Assembly (NCBI GenBank): GCA_946183755.1
Contig: CAMHCZ010000057.1
Span: 1-10,493 of the forward strand
Direction: 5' to 3'
Length of the DNA stretch: 10,493 nt
DNA from: an uncultured bacterium
Lineage (GTDB): Bacteria > Bacteroidota > Bacteroidia > Bacteroidales > Paludibacteraceae
Shown piece by piece: positions 1 through 6,995 of the stretch (its first letter is position 1; every line of letters begins with the position of its first letter). Made by a program: the position numbers and the translations under genes. The notes below the pieces were generated by a model, which did no database searches, was not told the DNA's origin, and worked only from the letters and a program-made list of their open reading frames with translations.

Positions 1-1
1 T

Positions 2-73
2 GATGGCGGTAAGTATTTCTTTATGTATGCTTTTGTCAAGGAACAAGTATATGAATGGGGTGTTGTTTGGTAA
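2..73 (+). CDS. possible 3' end of an upstream gene (partial, unidentified)
   Basis: Frame 2 is open from the window edge to a TAA at 71-73 and encodes 23 residues rich in aromatics, ending in EWGVVW. I do not recognise the protein. A competing frame (3-86, ending LFGKWKY then TGA) is also open, so the choice rests only on the codons of frame 2 looking slightly more ordinary. If real, the gene ends about 40 bp before the promoter of the next gene. No terminator hairpin is visible after it. Confidence 0.3.
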   Translation, partial: DGGKYFFMYAFVKEQVYEWGVVW

Positions 74-110
74 GTGGAAATATTGAGTAAAGCTAATTCA
101 TAAAAATAAG

Positions 111-118
111 TATCTTTG
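111..118 (+). promoter_or_regulatory. Bacteroidetes-type -7 promoter box (TATCTTTG)
   Basis: TATCTTTG matches the Bacteroidetes sigma-ABfr -7 consensus TAnnTTTG exactly. It sits 21 nt before the ATG at 140, giving an expected leader of about 15 nt. No good TTTG -33 element is seen at the usual spacing. The box overlaps the alternative ATG at 116, which argues against that start. Confidence 0.7.
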
Positions 119-139
119 CAGAGATTAAACGCAAATTAT

Positions 140-898
140 ATGAGGAAGAGCTTATTAGCATTAGTTATCTCAACGATATTCTCACTGACATGTGTTTACG
201 GCCAGCACCTGCTTTATCTTAAGAGCGGCGACAATCTCAAGGGCGAGCTCATAGGCGGCAAGAAGGACACAGTCTATTTCAAGTTCATGAGCAACCGTCT
301 CGCCTTGCCGATAAGCCAGGTGAACGCCATATACTTTGACGAATCGACAGCCCCAAAGGCTCTGGCCGACCCTTATGCCGACATGGACGCCAAACTCATA
401 GGATATGTGACTGACGTGCATGTGCTTTCAGAGGTGGAGATGCCAGACGCAGGCACATCGGTTTACATAGTGAAAGAGGCTGACGTCAAGGGCTTCGACT
501 ACAAGCTGGTGGCGGACACATTCCAGGTAGTGAACATGTACAGAGACATGTACAACCTCTATGTGAACGGCGGAATGCAGGTACCTGACGAGCTGAAGGT
601 CATGATGAAGGTTTACAACGTGGACACTGACGCGAAATTCGAGAGCGTCTGCCGCCGCACCAACAAGAACATCTCCCTGCTGAAGAACAACAAGAAAGCC
701 ATCAAGGCGGTGTGCGACAACGACGGAAAGTTCAGCATGCCTGTGGCTTCAGGCACATACTACATATTAATCGTCAGCAAGAACACCACCAGCGCCACTT
801 CTGTCGAGGCTGGCGGAAGAGTGCACTGTGTGAAGGCGTCGGTGCAGCAGAACGAGGAATATGTGATACCTCCGGTTAAGTTCGAGGTCCAGGACTAA
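140..898 (+). CDS. secreted protein of unknown function with an N-terminal beta module and a split carboxypeptidase-regulatory-like domain
   Basis: The protein is 252 aa from the ATG at 140. The upstream in-frame ATG at 116 lies inside the promoter box and would put eight residues ahead of a normal signal peptide. Residues 1-21 form a Sec signal peptide (MRKS, a hydrophobic stretch, then a VYG-Q cleavage site). Cys18 lacks a proper lipobox, so it is probably not a lipoprotein. Residues 24-67 (LYLKSGDNLKGEL, then DTVYFKF, then PISQVNAIYF) resemble the small beta module common in secreted Bacteroidetes proteins, where a 'LKNG..KG.I' strand is followed by a 'DSV.I' strand. Residues 86-111 (LIGYVTDV, then AGTSVYIV) and 193-210 (DNDGKF, then ASGTYYI) look like the two ends of a prealbumin-like/carboxypeptidase-regulatory fold, separated by about 80 mostly helical, Lys-rich residues. 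Export to periplasm or outer membrane is inferred. The function is unknown. fabG follows after 35 bp and may be co-transcribed. Confidence 0.85.
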   Translation: MRKSLLALVISTIFSLTCVYGQHLLYLKSGDNLKGELIGGKKDTVYFKFMSNRLALPISQVNAIYFDESTAPKALADPYADMDAKLIGYVTDVHVLSEVEMPDAGTSVYIVKEADVKGFDYKLVADTFQVVNMYRDMYNLYVNGGMQVPDELKVMMKVYNVDTDAKFESVCRRTNKNISLLKNNKKAIKAVCDNDGKFSMPVASGTYYILIVSKNTTSATSVEAGGRVHCVKASVQQNEEYVIPPVKFEVQD

Positions 899-933
899 GA
901 CATTTTCATTAATTCATAATAAAACAGACTATC

Positions 934-1692
934 ATGAAATTATTAGAAGGAAAGGTAGCATTGATAACAGGTGCTGCAAGAGGAATCGGCAAGGCCATTG
1001 CTCTTAAGTTTGCTCAGGAAGGTGCGAATATCGCTTTCACTGACCTTGTGCTCAACGACGACATGGCGGCTGGTTTGGAAGCCACAAGAAAAGAAGTTGA
1101 GGCTATCGGCGTGACATGCAAGGCTTATGCTGGAAATGCGGCCGACTTTGCAGAGACCGAGAAGGTTGTCAACCAGATAAAGGAGGACTTCGGCAAGATA
1201 GACATTCTTGTAAACAACGCCGGCATAACAAAGGACGGACTTATGCTCCGCATGAGCGAGGCTCAGTGGGACGCAGTGCTGAACGTGAACCTCAAGTCAG
1301 CGTTCAACTTCATCCACGCTTGCGCGCCTATCATGCTCCGTCAGCGTGGCGGCTCTATCATCAATATGTCGTCTGTAGTAGGTGTTCACGGCAACGCAGG
1401 CCAGTGCAACTACTCAGCGTCTAAGGCAGGTATGATCGGATTGGCTAAGTCTATCGCTCAGGAGCTCGGACCTAAGGGCGTTCGTGCTAACGCTGTGGCT
1501 CCAGGTTTCATCGAGACTGCTATGACAGCACAGCTCCCTGAGGAGACAAGAGCAGAGTGGATGAAGAAGATACCTCTGCGCCGCGGCGGCCAGGTTGAGG
1601 ACATCGCTAACGTTTGTCTCTTCCTTGCGTCTGACATGTCAAGCTATGTCAGTGGTCAGGTTATTCAAATCGACGGCGGTATGAACATGTAA
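934..1692 (+). CDS. fabG: 3-oxoacyl-[acyl-carrier-protein] reductase (FabG)
   Basis: This 252-aa short-chain dehydrogenase/reductase catalyses the NADPH-dependent reduction of 3-oxoacyl-ACP to 3-hydroxyacyl-ACP in the cytosolic type II fatty-acid elongation cycle. The Rossmann motif TGAARGIG is at residues 12-19 and NNAG at 94-97. The catalytic tetrad is visible as Asn119, Ser147, Tyr160 and Lys164 (YSASK). The stretch around Ser147 (SSVVGVHGNAGQ) closely follows E. coli FabG, as does the C-terminal IDGGM ending. It is about eight residues longer than the 244-aa E. coli enzyme, mostly in the region before residue 80. The ATG is preceded by an A-rich leader, as usual in Bacteroidetes. A strong terminator follows within 30 bp. 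It is not next to other fab genes here, so a general SDR with another substrate cannot be fully excluded, but the match to FabG is good. Confidence 0.93.
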   Translation: MKLLEGKVALITGAARGIGKAIALKFAQEGANIAFTDLVLNDDMAAGLEATRKEVEAIGVTCKAYAGNAADFAETEKVVNQIKEDFGKIDILVNNAGITKDGLMLRMSEAQWDAVLNVNLKSAFNFIHACAPIMLRQRGGSIINMSSVVGVHGNAGQCNYSASKAGMIGLAKSIAQELGPKGVRANAVAPGFIETAMTAQLPEETRAEWMKKIPLRRGGQVEDIANVCLFLASDMSSYVSGQVIQIDGGMNM

Positions 1693-1717
1693 TTGTTCAT
1701 CACGAATAAAATCAGGC

Positions 1718-1751
1718 AAGGCTGGCTTCACGAAGCTGGCCTTTCTTTTTT
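1718..1751 (+). terminator. intrinsic terminator after fabG
   Basis: An 11-bp stem (1718-1728 with 1733-1743) closes a CACG loop and is followed by TCTTTTTTT. Every position pairs, with two adjacent G-U wobbles in the middle of the stem. The U-tract runs directly into the -7 box of the next gene. Confidence 0.88.
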
Positions 1752-1758
1752 ATCTTTG
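1751..1758 (+). promoter_or_regulatory. -7 promoter box (TATCTTTG) of the sugar kinase gene
   Basis: Exact match to TAnnTTTG, 21 nt before the ATG at 1780. The first T is also the end of the fabG terminator U-tract, and the region where a -33 element should lie is occupied by the terminator stem. No TTTG is seen there. Confidence 0.72.
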
Positions 1759-1779
1759 TTGAACGCAAAAACTGGGTAT

Positions 1780-2724
1780 ATGGCAAAAATCGTAGGAGCA
1801 GGAGAGACCATCGTGGACTTGATATTCAAGAACGGCGAGCCGCAGAAGGCTGTGCCGGGCGGTTCGGTGTTCAATGCGCTCGTCTCTGCCAAGCACGCAG
1901 GAGCCGAAGTGCTGTTTGTCAGCGAGACAGGCAGGGACAAAGTGGGGCGCATCGTGCTCGACTTCCTCAAAGAGAACGGCATCTCCACCGACTACATATA
2001 CCTCTACGACGAGGTCAACACACCTGTGTCCATGGCATTCCTCAACGACAAGAACGACGCCGAGTACGTGTTCTACAAGCCGCGGCCGCAGAGGCTGCCA
2101 GTCGAGCCGTTGCCGGTGTTGTCGGACGGTGACGCGCTGCTTTTCGGCTCATTTTATTCCCTCAGCGGCGACACTCGCTCGCGTCTGGTGCCGTTGCTCA
2201 GTCGGTCGGCGGAAGTCGATTGCGTGAGATATTACGACCCGAATTTCAGGAGCTCGCACCTCAAGGACCTCGATCGTTTGCTTCCGGTCATATTGGACAA
2301 TATGCGTTCGGCTGACATCGTCAGAGGCTCGGACGAGGACTTCTGCAACATCTTCGGCTCGGACGAGTTCGCCGGGCTGTCGGCAGAGGAGTTCGTCAAA
2401 GCGCTGTACGAGAGGCATATCGGAGCGTTGTGCGGTAATTTCATCTGCACATGCGGCTCGCGAGGCGTGTGGCTATGCACGCCGGAGCAGGTGAAGTTCT
2501 ATCCGTCGCGCGACATAACGACAGTGAGCACAATAGGCGCCGGCGACAGTTTCAACGCCGGGGTTCTCAGCGCTGTGGTCGGTCTCGGGTTGCGCAGAAG
2601 CGATCTGGAAGTGTTAAAACCGGAAATCTGGGACAAAATCATAACCGCCGGAGTCGATTTCTCGTCGGCAGTGTGTCAGACATACTCCAACTACGTCCCG
2701 GACAAATTCGTGTGGAATTTGTAA
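1780..2724 (+). CDS. PfkB/ribokinase-family carbohydrate kinase
   Basis: From the ATG at 1780 the protein has 314 aa. The frame is open further upstream to a TTG at 1693, but that would include the fabG terminator and the promoter box, and the family N-terminus begins naturally at MAKIVGAGETIVDL. The family transfers the ATP gamma-phosphate to a sugar hydroxyl. Visible features are Asp13 in the substrate-side strand, the di-glycine signature GGSVFN (residues 27-32) followed by GRDKVGR, and the C-terminal anion-hole and catalytic motif GAGDSFNAG with catalytic Asp256. The length is typical of fructokinases and ribokinases. The usual DTxGAGD signature reads STIGAGD (250-256): the first Asp, which helps hold a monovalent cation in ribokinase, is Ser. 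The substrate cannot be named from sequence alone; fructose is a common assignment for such proteins. The gene stands alone, with its own promoter. Confidence 0.9.
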   Translation: MAKIVGAGETIVDLIFKNGEPQKAVPGGSVFNALVSAKHAGAEVLFVSETGRDKVGRIVLDFLKENGISTDYIYLYDEVNTPVSMAFLNDKNDAEYVFYKPRPQRLPVEPLPVLSDGDALLFGSFYSLSGDTRSRLVPLLSRSAEVDCVRYYDPNFRSSHLKDLDRLLPVILDNMRSADIVRGSDEDFCNIFGSDEFAGLSAEEFVKALYERHIGALCGNFICTCGSRGVWLCTPEQVKFYPSRDITTVSTIGAGDSFNAGVLSAVVGLGLRRSDLEVLKPEIWDKIITAGVDFSSAVCQTYSNYVPDKFVWNL

Positions 2725-2736
2725 GAATAGCGGGAA

Positions 2737-2760
2737 GTTTTTTCGTAAAAACGCATTTTT
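2737..2760 (+). terminator. weak candidate terminator after the sugar kinase gene
   Basis: GTTTTT (2737-2742), loop TCGT, AAAAAC (2747-2752), then GCATTTTT, 12 nt after the stop codon. The stem is only six pairs and mostly A-T, so it may not terminate well. Confidence 0.3.
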
Positions 2761-2933
2761 CATGATTCTCCAAATCAGAAAATTGCGAAGACTCGGCACA
2801 CGGCAATCAATAATCAAATCCTCGCAAAACACGGCTGAAAAATGGTCTGTTATTTGCTTTTGCGCGGTTCTTCGTAAAGTCGCCTAATTTTCCGTTTTGG
2901 AAAACATTTTGTTAAATAGTTTGTGTAACTTAT

Positions 2934-2948
2934 TGATATACAATATCA
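2934..2948. promoter_or_regulatory. candidate operator palindrome TGATAT-ACA-ATATCA
   Basis: A perfect 6+6 inverted repeat with a 3-nt centre, 61 bp upstream of the likely nrdD -7 box. Its place and symmetry would suit a dimeric regulator such as a CRP/FNR-family protein, but the half-site spacing does not match the classical FNR box, and short palindromes are common in AT-rich DNA. Confidence 0.25.
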
Positions 2949-3008
2949 TTAACATAAATTAAGAAAACATTATATCATTACGTCTTGTTTATTTCGTGTT
3001 AATGTGTG

Positions 3009-3015
3009 TACTTTG
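3009..3015 (+). promoter_or_regulatory. probable nrdD promoter -7 box (TACTTTG)
   Basis: TACTTTG is one base shorter than TAnnTTTG. A TTGTTT (2985-2990) lies 18 nt upstream and could serve as the -33 element. A second, weaker box TACCTTTT is at 3021-3028. Either would give an nrdD leader of roughly 65-80 nt, clearly longer than the leaders of the other genes here. Confidence 0.4.
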
Positions 3016-3099
3016 CGTTGTACCTTTTGACAAGGGACAGTATCCACAAATACTGACATCTGCTTATTTAATTTGTAGTAACCTTTTCATTTAACAGCT

Positions 3100-5334
3100 A
3101 TGATTCAAACAGTAGTAAAACGTGACGGACGTATAGTAGGCTTCAACGAGGAGAAAATCAGAGCCGCGATCCGTAAGGCGATGCTCAGCACCGAGGCTGG
3201 CGAGGACCAGGAGCTCTTGTGCCGCATAGCCGACCACATAACATACAACGGCAAGGAGCAGATGGGAGTGGAGGAAATCCAGGATATGGTGGAGCTCGAG
3301 CTGATGGGCAGTGAGCGCAAGGATGTCGCTAAGAAGTACATCGCGTACCGCGACCAGAGAAGCATCGCGCGTCGTTCGAAGACTCACAACATGTTCCTTG
3401 AAATCATAGAGACAAAGAGCAACGACATAACTCGCGAGAACGCGAACATGAACGCCGACACCCCTGCCGGCATGATGATGAAGTTCGCCAGCGAGACAAC
3501 AAAGCCATTCGTCGATGACTACCTGCTGAGCCCAGAGGTGCGCGAGGCTGTCAGGAACAACTACTTGCACATACACGACAAGGATTATTACCCAACAAAG
3601 AGTTTGACTTGCGTGCAGCACCCTATGGACAAGATTCTGAAGAACGGTCTTGTGGCAGGCCACGGAGCCAGCCGTCCGGCTAAGAGAATCGAGACTGCGA
3701 GCATCATGGGCTGTATAAGCATGGAGACTGCGCAGAACGAGATGCACGGCGGTCAGGCTATCCCAGCGTTCGACTTCTACCTTGCTCCATATGTGCGCAA
3801 GAGCTATGTCGAGGAGATAAAGAAAGTGGAGGAGCTCACAGGCGAGGATTACAGCGACCTGTATGACGCAGAAATAGACGAGTACGAGAAGAAGAGCCTC
3901 GAGGGACTTTCCGGCAAGTCGAGAGTCAAGCAGTCGGCTATCAACCAGACTGTCGGCAGAGTGCACCAGTCGATGGAGGCATTCATCCACAACATGAACA
4001 CGATACACTCGCGCGGCGGAAACCAGGTGGTGTTCTCTTCGATAAACTACGGAACAGACACAAGCGCCGAGGGACGCTGCATCATACGCGAGTTGCTGCT
4101 CAGCACATACGACGGTGTGGGCAACCAGGAGACAGCCATCTTCCCTATACAGATATGGAAGAAGAAGAGAGGCGTCAACTACCTGCCAACCGACAGGAAC
4201 TACGACCTCTACAAGCTGGCTTGCAAGGTGACTGCGAGAAGATTCTTCCCTAACTTCGTGAATCTCGACGCATCATTCAACCAGCATGAGAAGTGGAGAA
4301 TCGATGACCCAGAGCGCTACAAATACGAGGTTGCGACAATGGGATGCCGTACCAGAGTGTTCGAGAACCGCTTCGGCGAGAAGACATCCATCGGACGTGG
4401 AAACCTTTCGTTCACTACTATAAACATTGTCCGTCTGGCTCTTGAGTGCAGGGACATCGAGAATCAGGAAAACAGAATCAACAAGTTCTTCTCCGGACTC
4501 GACAACATACTTGAGATTGCAGCTAAGCAGCTCGACGAGCGCTTCAACTTCCAGAAGACAGCCTTGGCTAAGCAGTTCCCATTGCTCATGTCATCTCTGT
4601 GGGTGGGCAGCGAGAACCTCAAGCCAACCGACACGATAGAGAGCGTGATAAACCAGGGAACACTGGGAATCGGATTCATCGGACTTGCCGAGTGTCTGAT
4701 AGCTCTCGTGGGCAAGCACCATGGCGAAAGCGAGGAGGCTCAGCAGCTTGGTCTGAGAATCATAACTTACATGAGAGACAGAGTCAACGACTTCTGCGAG
4801 CGCTACCACCACAACTACAGTGTGCTGGCAACTCCTGCCGAAGGATTGGCTGGACGATTCACCAAGAGAGACAGAAAGGACTTCGGCGTAGTGCCTGGAG
4901 TGACCGACAAGGACTATTACACAAACTCCAACCACGTGCCTGTTTACTACAAGTGCAGCGCTAAGCACAAGGCTGAAATCGAGGCGCCTTACCACGTGCT
5001 GACAAGAGGAGGACACATCTTCTATGTCGAGATTGACGGCGACGCCACACACAATCCAGAGGCGATAATGAACATCGTTGACCTTATAGACAAGTACGAC
5101 ATGGGATACGGCAGCGTGAACCACAACCGAAACAGATGTATGGACTGCGGATACGAGAACGCCGACCCTAACATGAAGACTTGTCCTAAGTGCGGAAGCT
5201 CGAACATCGACAAGCTGCAGAGAATCACCGGATACCTCGTCGGAACGACCGACAGATGGAACAACGGAAAACTGGCTGAGCTTAGAGACAGAGTAGTGCA
5301 CACGATTGACACAGAGTCAAACAACCACGAATAA
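3100..5334 (+). CDS. nrdD: anaerobic (class III) ribonucleoside-triphosphate reductase
   Basis: This 744-aa glycyl-radical enzyme reduces ribonucleoside triphosphates to deoxyribonucleotides for DNA synthesis in the absence of oxygen. Residues about 3-95 form one N-terminal ATP-cone (VVKRDGRIVGFNEEKIRAAI) for allosteric control of overall activity. The catalytic barrel follows, with Cys171 (LTCVQHP), Cys205 (MGCIS) and Cys416 in MGCRT, the last being the likely thiyl-radical cysteine by analogy with E. coli NrdD. A C-terminal zinc site is made of Cys680, Cys683, Cys695 and Cys698. The radical motif RITGYL places the glycyl radical on Gly711, with the usual short tail after it. The length fits the family and all key residues are present, so the enzyme looks intact. 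The activase gene nrdG is 77 bp downstream. The long AT-rich leader suggests dedicated transcriptional control. Confidence 0.97.
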   Translation: MIQTVVKRDGRIVGFNEEKIRAAIRKAMLSTEAGEDQELLCRIADHITYNGKEQMGVEEIQDMVELELMGSERKDVAKKYIAYRDQRSIARRSKTHNMFLEIIETKSNDITRENANMNADTPAGMMMKFASETTKPFVDDYLLSPEVREAVRNNYLHIHDKDYYPTKSLTCVQHPMDKILKNGLVAGHGASRPAKRIETASIMGCISMETAQNEMHGGQAIPAFDFYLAPYVRKSYVEEIKKVEELTGEDYSDLYDAEIDEYEKKSLEGLSGKSRVKQSAINQTVGRVHQSMEAFIHNMNTIHSRGGNQVVFSSINYGTDTSAEGRCIIRELLLSTYDGVGNQETAIFPIQIWKKKRGVNYLPTDRNYDLYKLACKVTARRFFPNFVNLDASFNQHEKWRIDDPERYKYEVATMGCRTRVFENRFGEKTSIGRGNLSFTTINIVRLALECRDIENQENRINKFFSGLDNILEIAAKQLDERFNFQKTALAKQFPLLMSSLWVGSENLKPTDTIESVINQGTLGIGFIGLAECLIALVGKHHGESEEAQQLGLRIITYMRDRVNDFCERYHHNYSVLATPAEGLAGRFTKRDRKDFGVVPGVTDKDYYTNSNHVPVYYKCSAKHKAEIEAPYHVLTRGGHIFYVEIDGDATHNPEAIMNIVDLIDKYDMGYGSVNHNRNRCMDCGYENADPNMKTCPKCGSSNIDKLQRITGYLVGTTDRWNNGKLAELRDRVVHTIDTESNNHE

Positions 5335-5362
5335 GTCATAAGACAAACAAACGACAAACAGG

Positions 5363-5395
5363 AAGAGCTGCGCTGACACAAGCGTGGCTCTTTTT
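5363..5395 (+). terminator. intrinsic terminator hairpin between nrdD and nrdG
   Basis: An 11-bp stem (5364-5374 with 5381-5391, extendable by A5363-T5392) closes a GACACA loop and runs into TTTTT. Like the fabG terminator, it pairs throughout with two adjacent G-U wobbles. It starts 29 nt after the nrdD stop and ends 17 nt before the nrdG start, so it probably acts as a partial, intercistronic terminator. Confidence 0.8.
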
Positions 5396-5411
5396 CACGA
5401 ATGAATATTTT

Positions 5412-5933
5412 ATGGAAGACGAGAATATCATAAGAGTGATAAGCATCATGGACGACACGACGGTTGACGGGCCGGGATTCCGCACTGCAATCTACTGCGC
5501 CGGATGCACAAACGCGTGCCCAGGCTGCCACAACCCATCGACATGGGACCCGAACGCTGGCCGCGACATGACGGTGCAGGAGGTTTTCGACCACATCGTC
5601 GGCGATGAGTTCGCCAACGTGACATTCACCGGCGGCGACCCGTTCTTCCGTCCGCTCGGCTTCGCCAGATTAGCGGAAAAACTCAAGGCAGAGACAAACA
5701 AGAATATCTGGTGTTACACGGGATATTTATTTGAGAATCTTGTCAGGAACGAGAACGCCATGAAGCTGCTCAAGCACTTGGACGTGCTGGTGGACGGACC
5801 GTTCAGGCAGGAGCTCATGGACGAGGACTTGCTCTACAGAGGCAGCAGCAACCAGAGGCTCGTGGACGTGCAGAAATCGCTCGCGGCAGGCAAATACGTT
5901 GAGTTTGATTACAATCCCTACAAATTAAAATAG
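5412..5933 (+). CDS. nrdG: anaerobic ribonucleotide reductase activating protein (radical SAM)
   Basis: This 173-aa protein is the activase that uses a [4Fe-4S] cluster and S-adenosylmethionine to create the glycyl radical on NrdD. The radical-SAM motif CX3CX2C is Cys32-TNA-Cys36-PG-Cys39, within CTNACPGCHNPSTW, which matches the NrdG hallmark. Further family features are DGPGFR (19-24), the GGDP motif (TFTGGDP, 71-77) and the stretches DVLVDGPF and RGSSNQRLVDV near the C-terminus. The length is normal (E. coli NrdG is 154 aa). The ATG at 5412 is chosen because the ATG at 5401 is out of frame. No TAnnTTTG box was found between the genes, so expression probably depends on read-through of the hairpin from the nrdD promoter, giving less activase than reductase. 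Confidence 0.96.
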   Translation: MEDENIIRVISIMDDTTVDGPGFRTAIYCAGCTNACPGCHNPSTWDPNAGRDMTVQEVFDHIVGDEFANVTFTGGDPFFRPLGFARLAEKLKAETNKNIWCYTGYLFENLVRNENAMKLLKHLDVLVDGPFRQELMDEDLLYRGSSNQRLVDVQKSLAAGKYVEFDYNPYKLK

Positions 5934-5962
5934 AGCGGCAAAGAAAGTTCGTAAAAAAGAAG

Positions 5963-5970
5963 TATTTTTG
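5963..5970 (+). promoter_or_regulatory. -7 promoter box (TATTTTTG) of the prenyl synthase gene
   Basis: Matches TAnnTTTG, 20 nt before the ATG at 5991, the same geometry as the boxes at 111 and 1751. An A-rich stretch (TTCGTAAAAAA) lies just upstream. No clear -33 TTTG is visible. Confidence 0.68.
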
Positions 5971-5990
5971 TGACTTCTATATAGAATTCA

Positions 5991-6971
5991 ATGGACAAGC
6001 TATCGCAAATAAAGGAACCCGTCAAGGCAGAATTCGCTCGTTACGAAAAGATGTACGACGAGTCCTTTGCTACGACGAACCCTTTGCTCAAGCAGGTGTA
6101 CTCGCGTGTCACCGAGCGCAAGGGCAAGCAGCTTCGTCCTATAATGCTTCTGCTGGCAGCCAAGGCTTGCGGCGAGGTCACAGAAGCGTCCTACTACTCA
6201 GCGCTGGTGCTTGAGCTTCTGCATAACACCACACTCATACACGACGACGTGGTCGATGAGGCTCAGATAAGACGCGGCCAGCAGTCCATCAACAAGGAAT
6301 TCGGCAACAAGGTGGCGGTCCTTGCCGGCGACTATCTCTTAGCGCAGATTTTCTGGCTTGCCAACATGATAGGCGACCGCAAGATACTCAAGGCAGTGTC
6401 GGAACTCGGCAAAGAGCTCAGCGACGGCGAGATTCTCCAGCTGATGCACACGGGCGACCCTGACTTCGCTGTGCAGAGATACATCGAGGTGATAACCAAA
6501 AAGACTGCGGTGCTCTTCAGCACTTGCATGTACGCCGGCGCGGTGTCGTCGGGCAAGGTGGACGACAAGACCTGCGAGACGCTCAGAAGCTTCGGCAACG
6601 ACCTCGGCATCTGCTTCCAGATGAAGGACGACATATTCGACTACAGCTATGCCAGCGAGCAGATAGGCAAGCCCGTAGGCAACGACATAAGAGAGAAAAA
6701 GATAACGCTTCCGCTGATTTATGCGTATGCTGCGGCTGATCAGGATGAGAAGGTCAAGATGGACGCAATGCTAAAGAGCGAGGACAATCTGAGCGAGGAG
6801 CAAGTGAGATGGGCTGTGGACCTCGTGAGAAGGCACAACGGAGTGGAGAAGACCGAGCAGAAGATGAAGGAGTATCAGGCGGCGGCGTTGGAGAAGATAG
6901 ACGTGGTGAAAGGTGAGTGCAGGGACTCGTTGGTGGAGATGCTCAGATACGTCGCTGAGCGTGACAAATAA
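5991..6971 (+). CDS. long-chain all-trans polyprenyl diphosphate synthase (IspB-like)
   Basis: This 326-aa protein condenses isopentenyl diphosphate units onto an allylic primer to build the isoprenoid tail of a respiratory quinone, in Bacteroidales normally menaquinone. Both aspartate-rich motifs are intact: the first is Asp85-Asp86-Val-Val-Asp89 followed by RRGQ, and the second is Asp213-Asp214-Ile-Phe-Asp217. The substrate-binding GKQLRP stretch is near the N-terminus. The residue five positions before the first Asp is Thr80, not a bulky aromatic. In this family that usually leaves the product tunnel open and gives a long chain, as in E. coli IspB, which has Ala there. The exact chain length cannot be read from sequence. 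It has its own promoter 57 bp after nrdG and ends at a hairpin shared with the converging lpxH gene. Confidence 0.9.
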   Translation: MDKLSQIKEPVKAEFARYEKMYDESFATTNPLLKQVYSRVTERKGKQLRPIMLLLAAKACGEVTEASYYSALVLELLHNTTLIHDDVVDEAQIRRGQQSINKEFGNKVAVLAGDYLLAQIFWLANMIGDRKILKAVSELGKELSDGEILQLMHTGDPDFAVQRYIEVITKKTAVLFSTCMYAGAVSSGKVDDKTCETLRSFGNDLGICFQMKDDIFDYSYASEQIGKPVGNDIREKKITLPLIYAYAAADQDEKVKMDAMLKSEDNLSEEQVRWAVDLVRRHNGVEKTEQKMKEYQAAALEKIDVVKGECRDSLVEMLRYVAERDK

Positions 6972-6995
6972 AGCAGTTCATGAAAACGAAATAAG

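Larger units (their letters stand above)
2725..3099 (+). promoter_or_regulatory. 375-bp AT-rich intergenic control region upstream of nrdD
   Basis: No credible gene is seen on either strand. The region holds the weak hairpin after the sugar kinase, a perfect inverted repeat TTTTCC-N5-GGAAAA (2888-2904), a second one TGATAT-ACA-ATATCA (2934-2948), and two promoter-like boxes near 3009-3028. No recognisable NrdR-box pair and no known riboswitch core were found by eye. Confidence 0.5.

Noticed and set aside
1693..1779. TTG-initiated extension of the sugar kinase
   Set aside because: The stretch contains the fabG terminator and the kinase promoter box, and the family N-terminus starts at 1780.
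2933..2949. FNR-type box at TTGAT...ATCAT upstream of nrdD
   Set aside because: The half-sites are 7 nt apart instead of the 4 nt of the FNR consensus. It is kept only as an unassigned palindrome.
3091..4008. Long open frame of 305 codons on the - strand opposite nrdD
   Set aside because: It lies wholly antisense to a well-supported nrdD, its translation is low-complexity in V, L, H and S, and it shows no domain. It follows from the biased codon use of nrdD.
4591..5301. Open frame of 236 codons on the - strand opposite the nrdD C-terminus
   Set aside because: Antisense to the Zn site and glycyl-radical region, with V- and S-rich translation and no recognisable motif or promoter.
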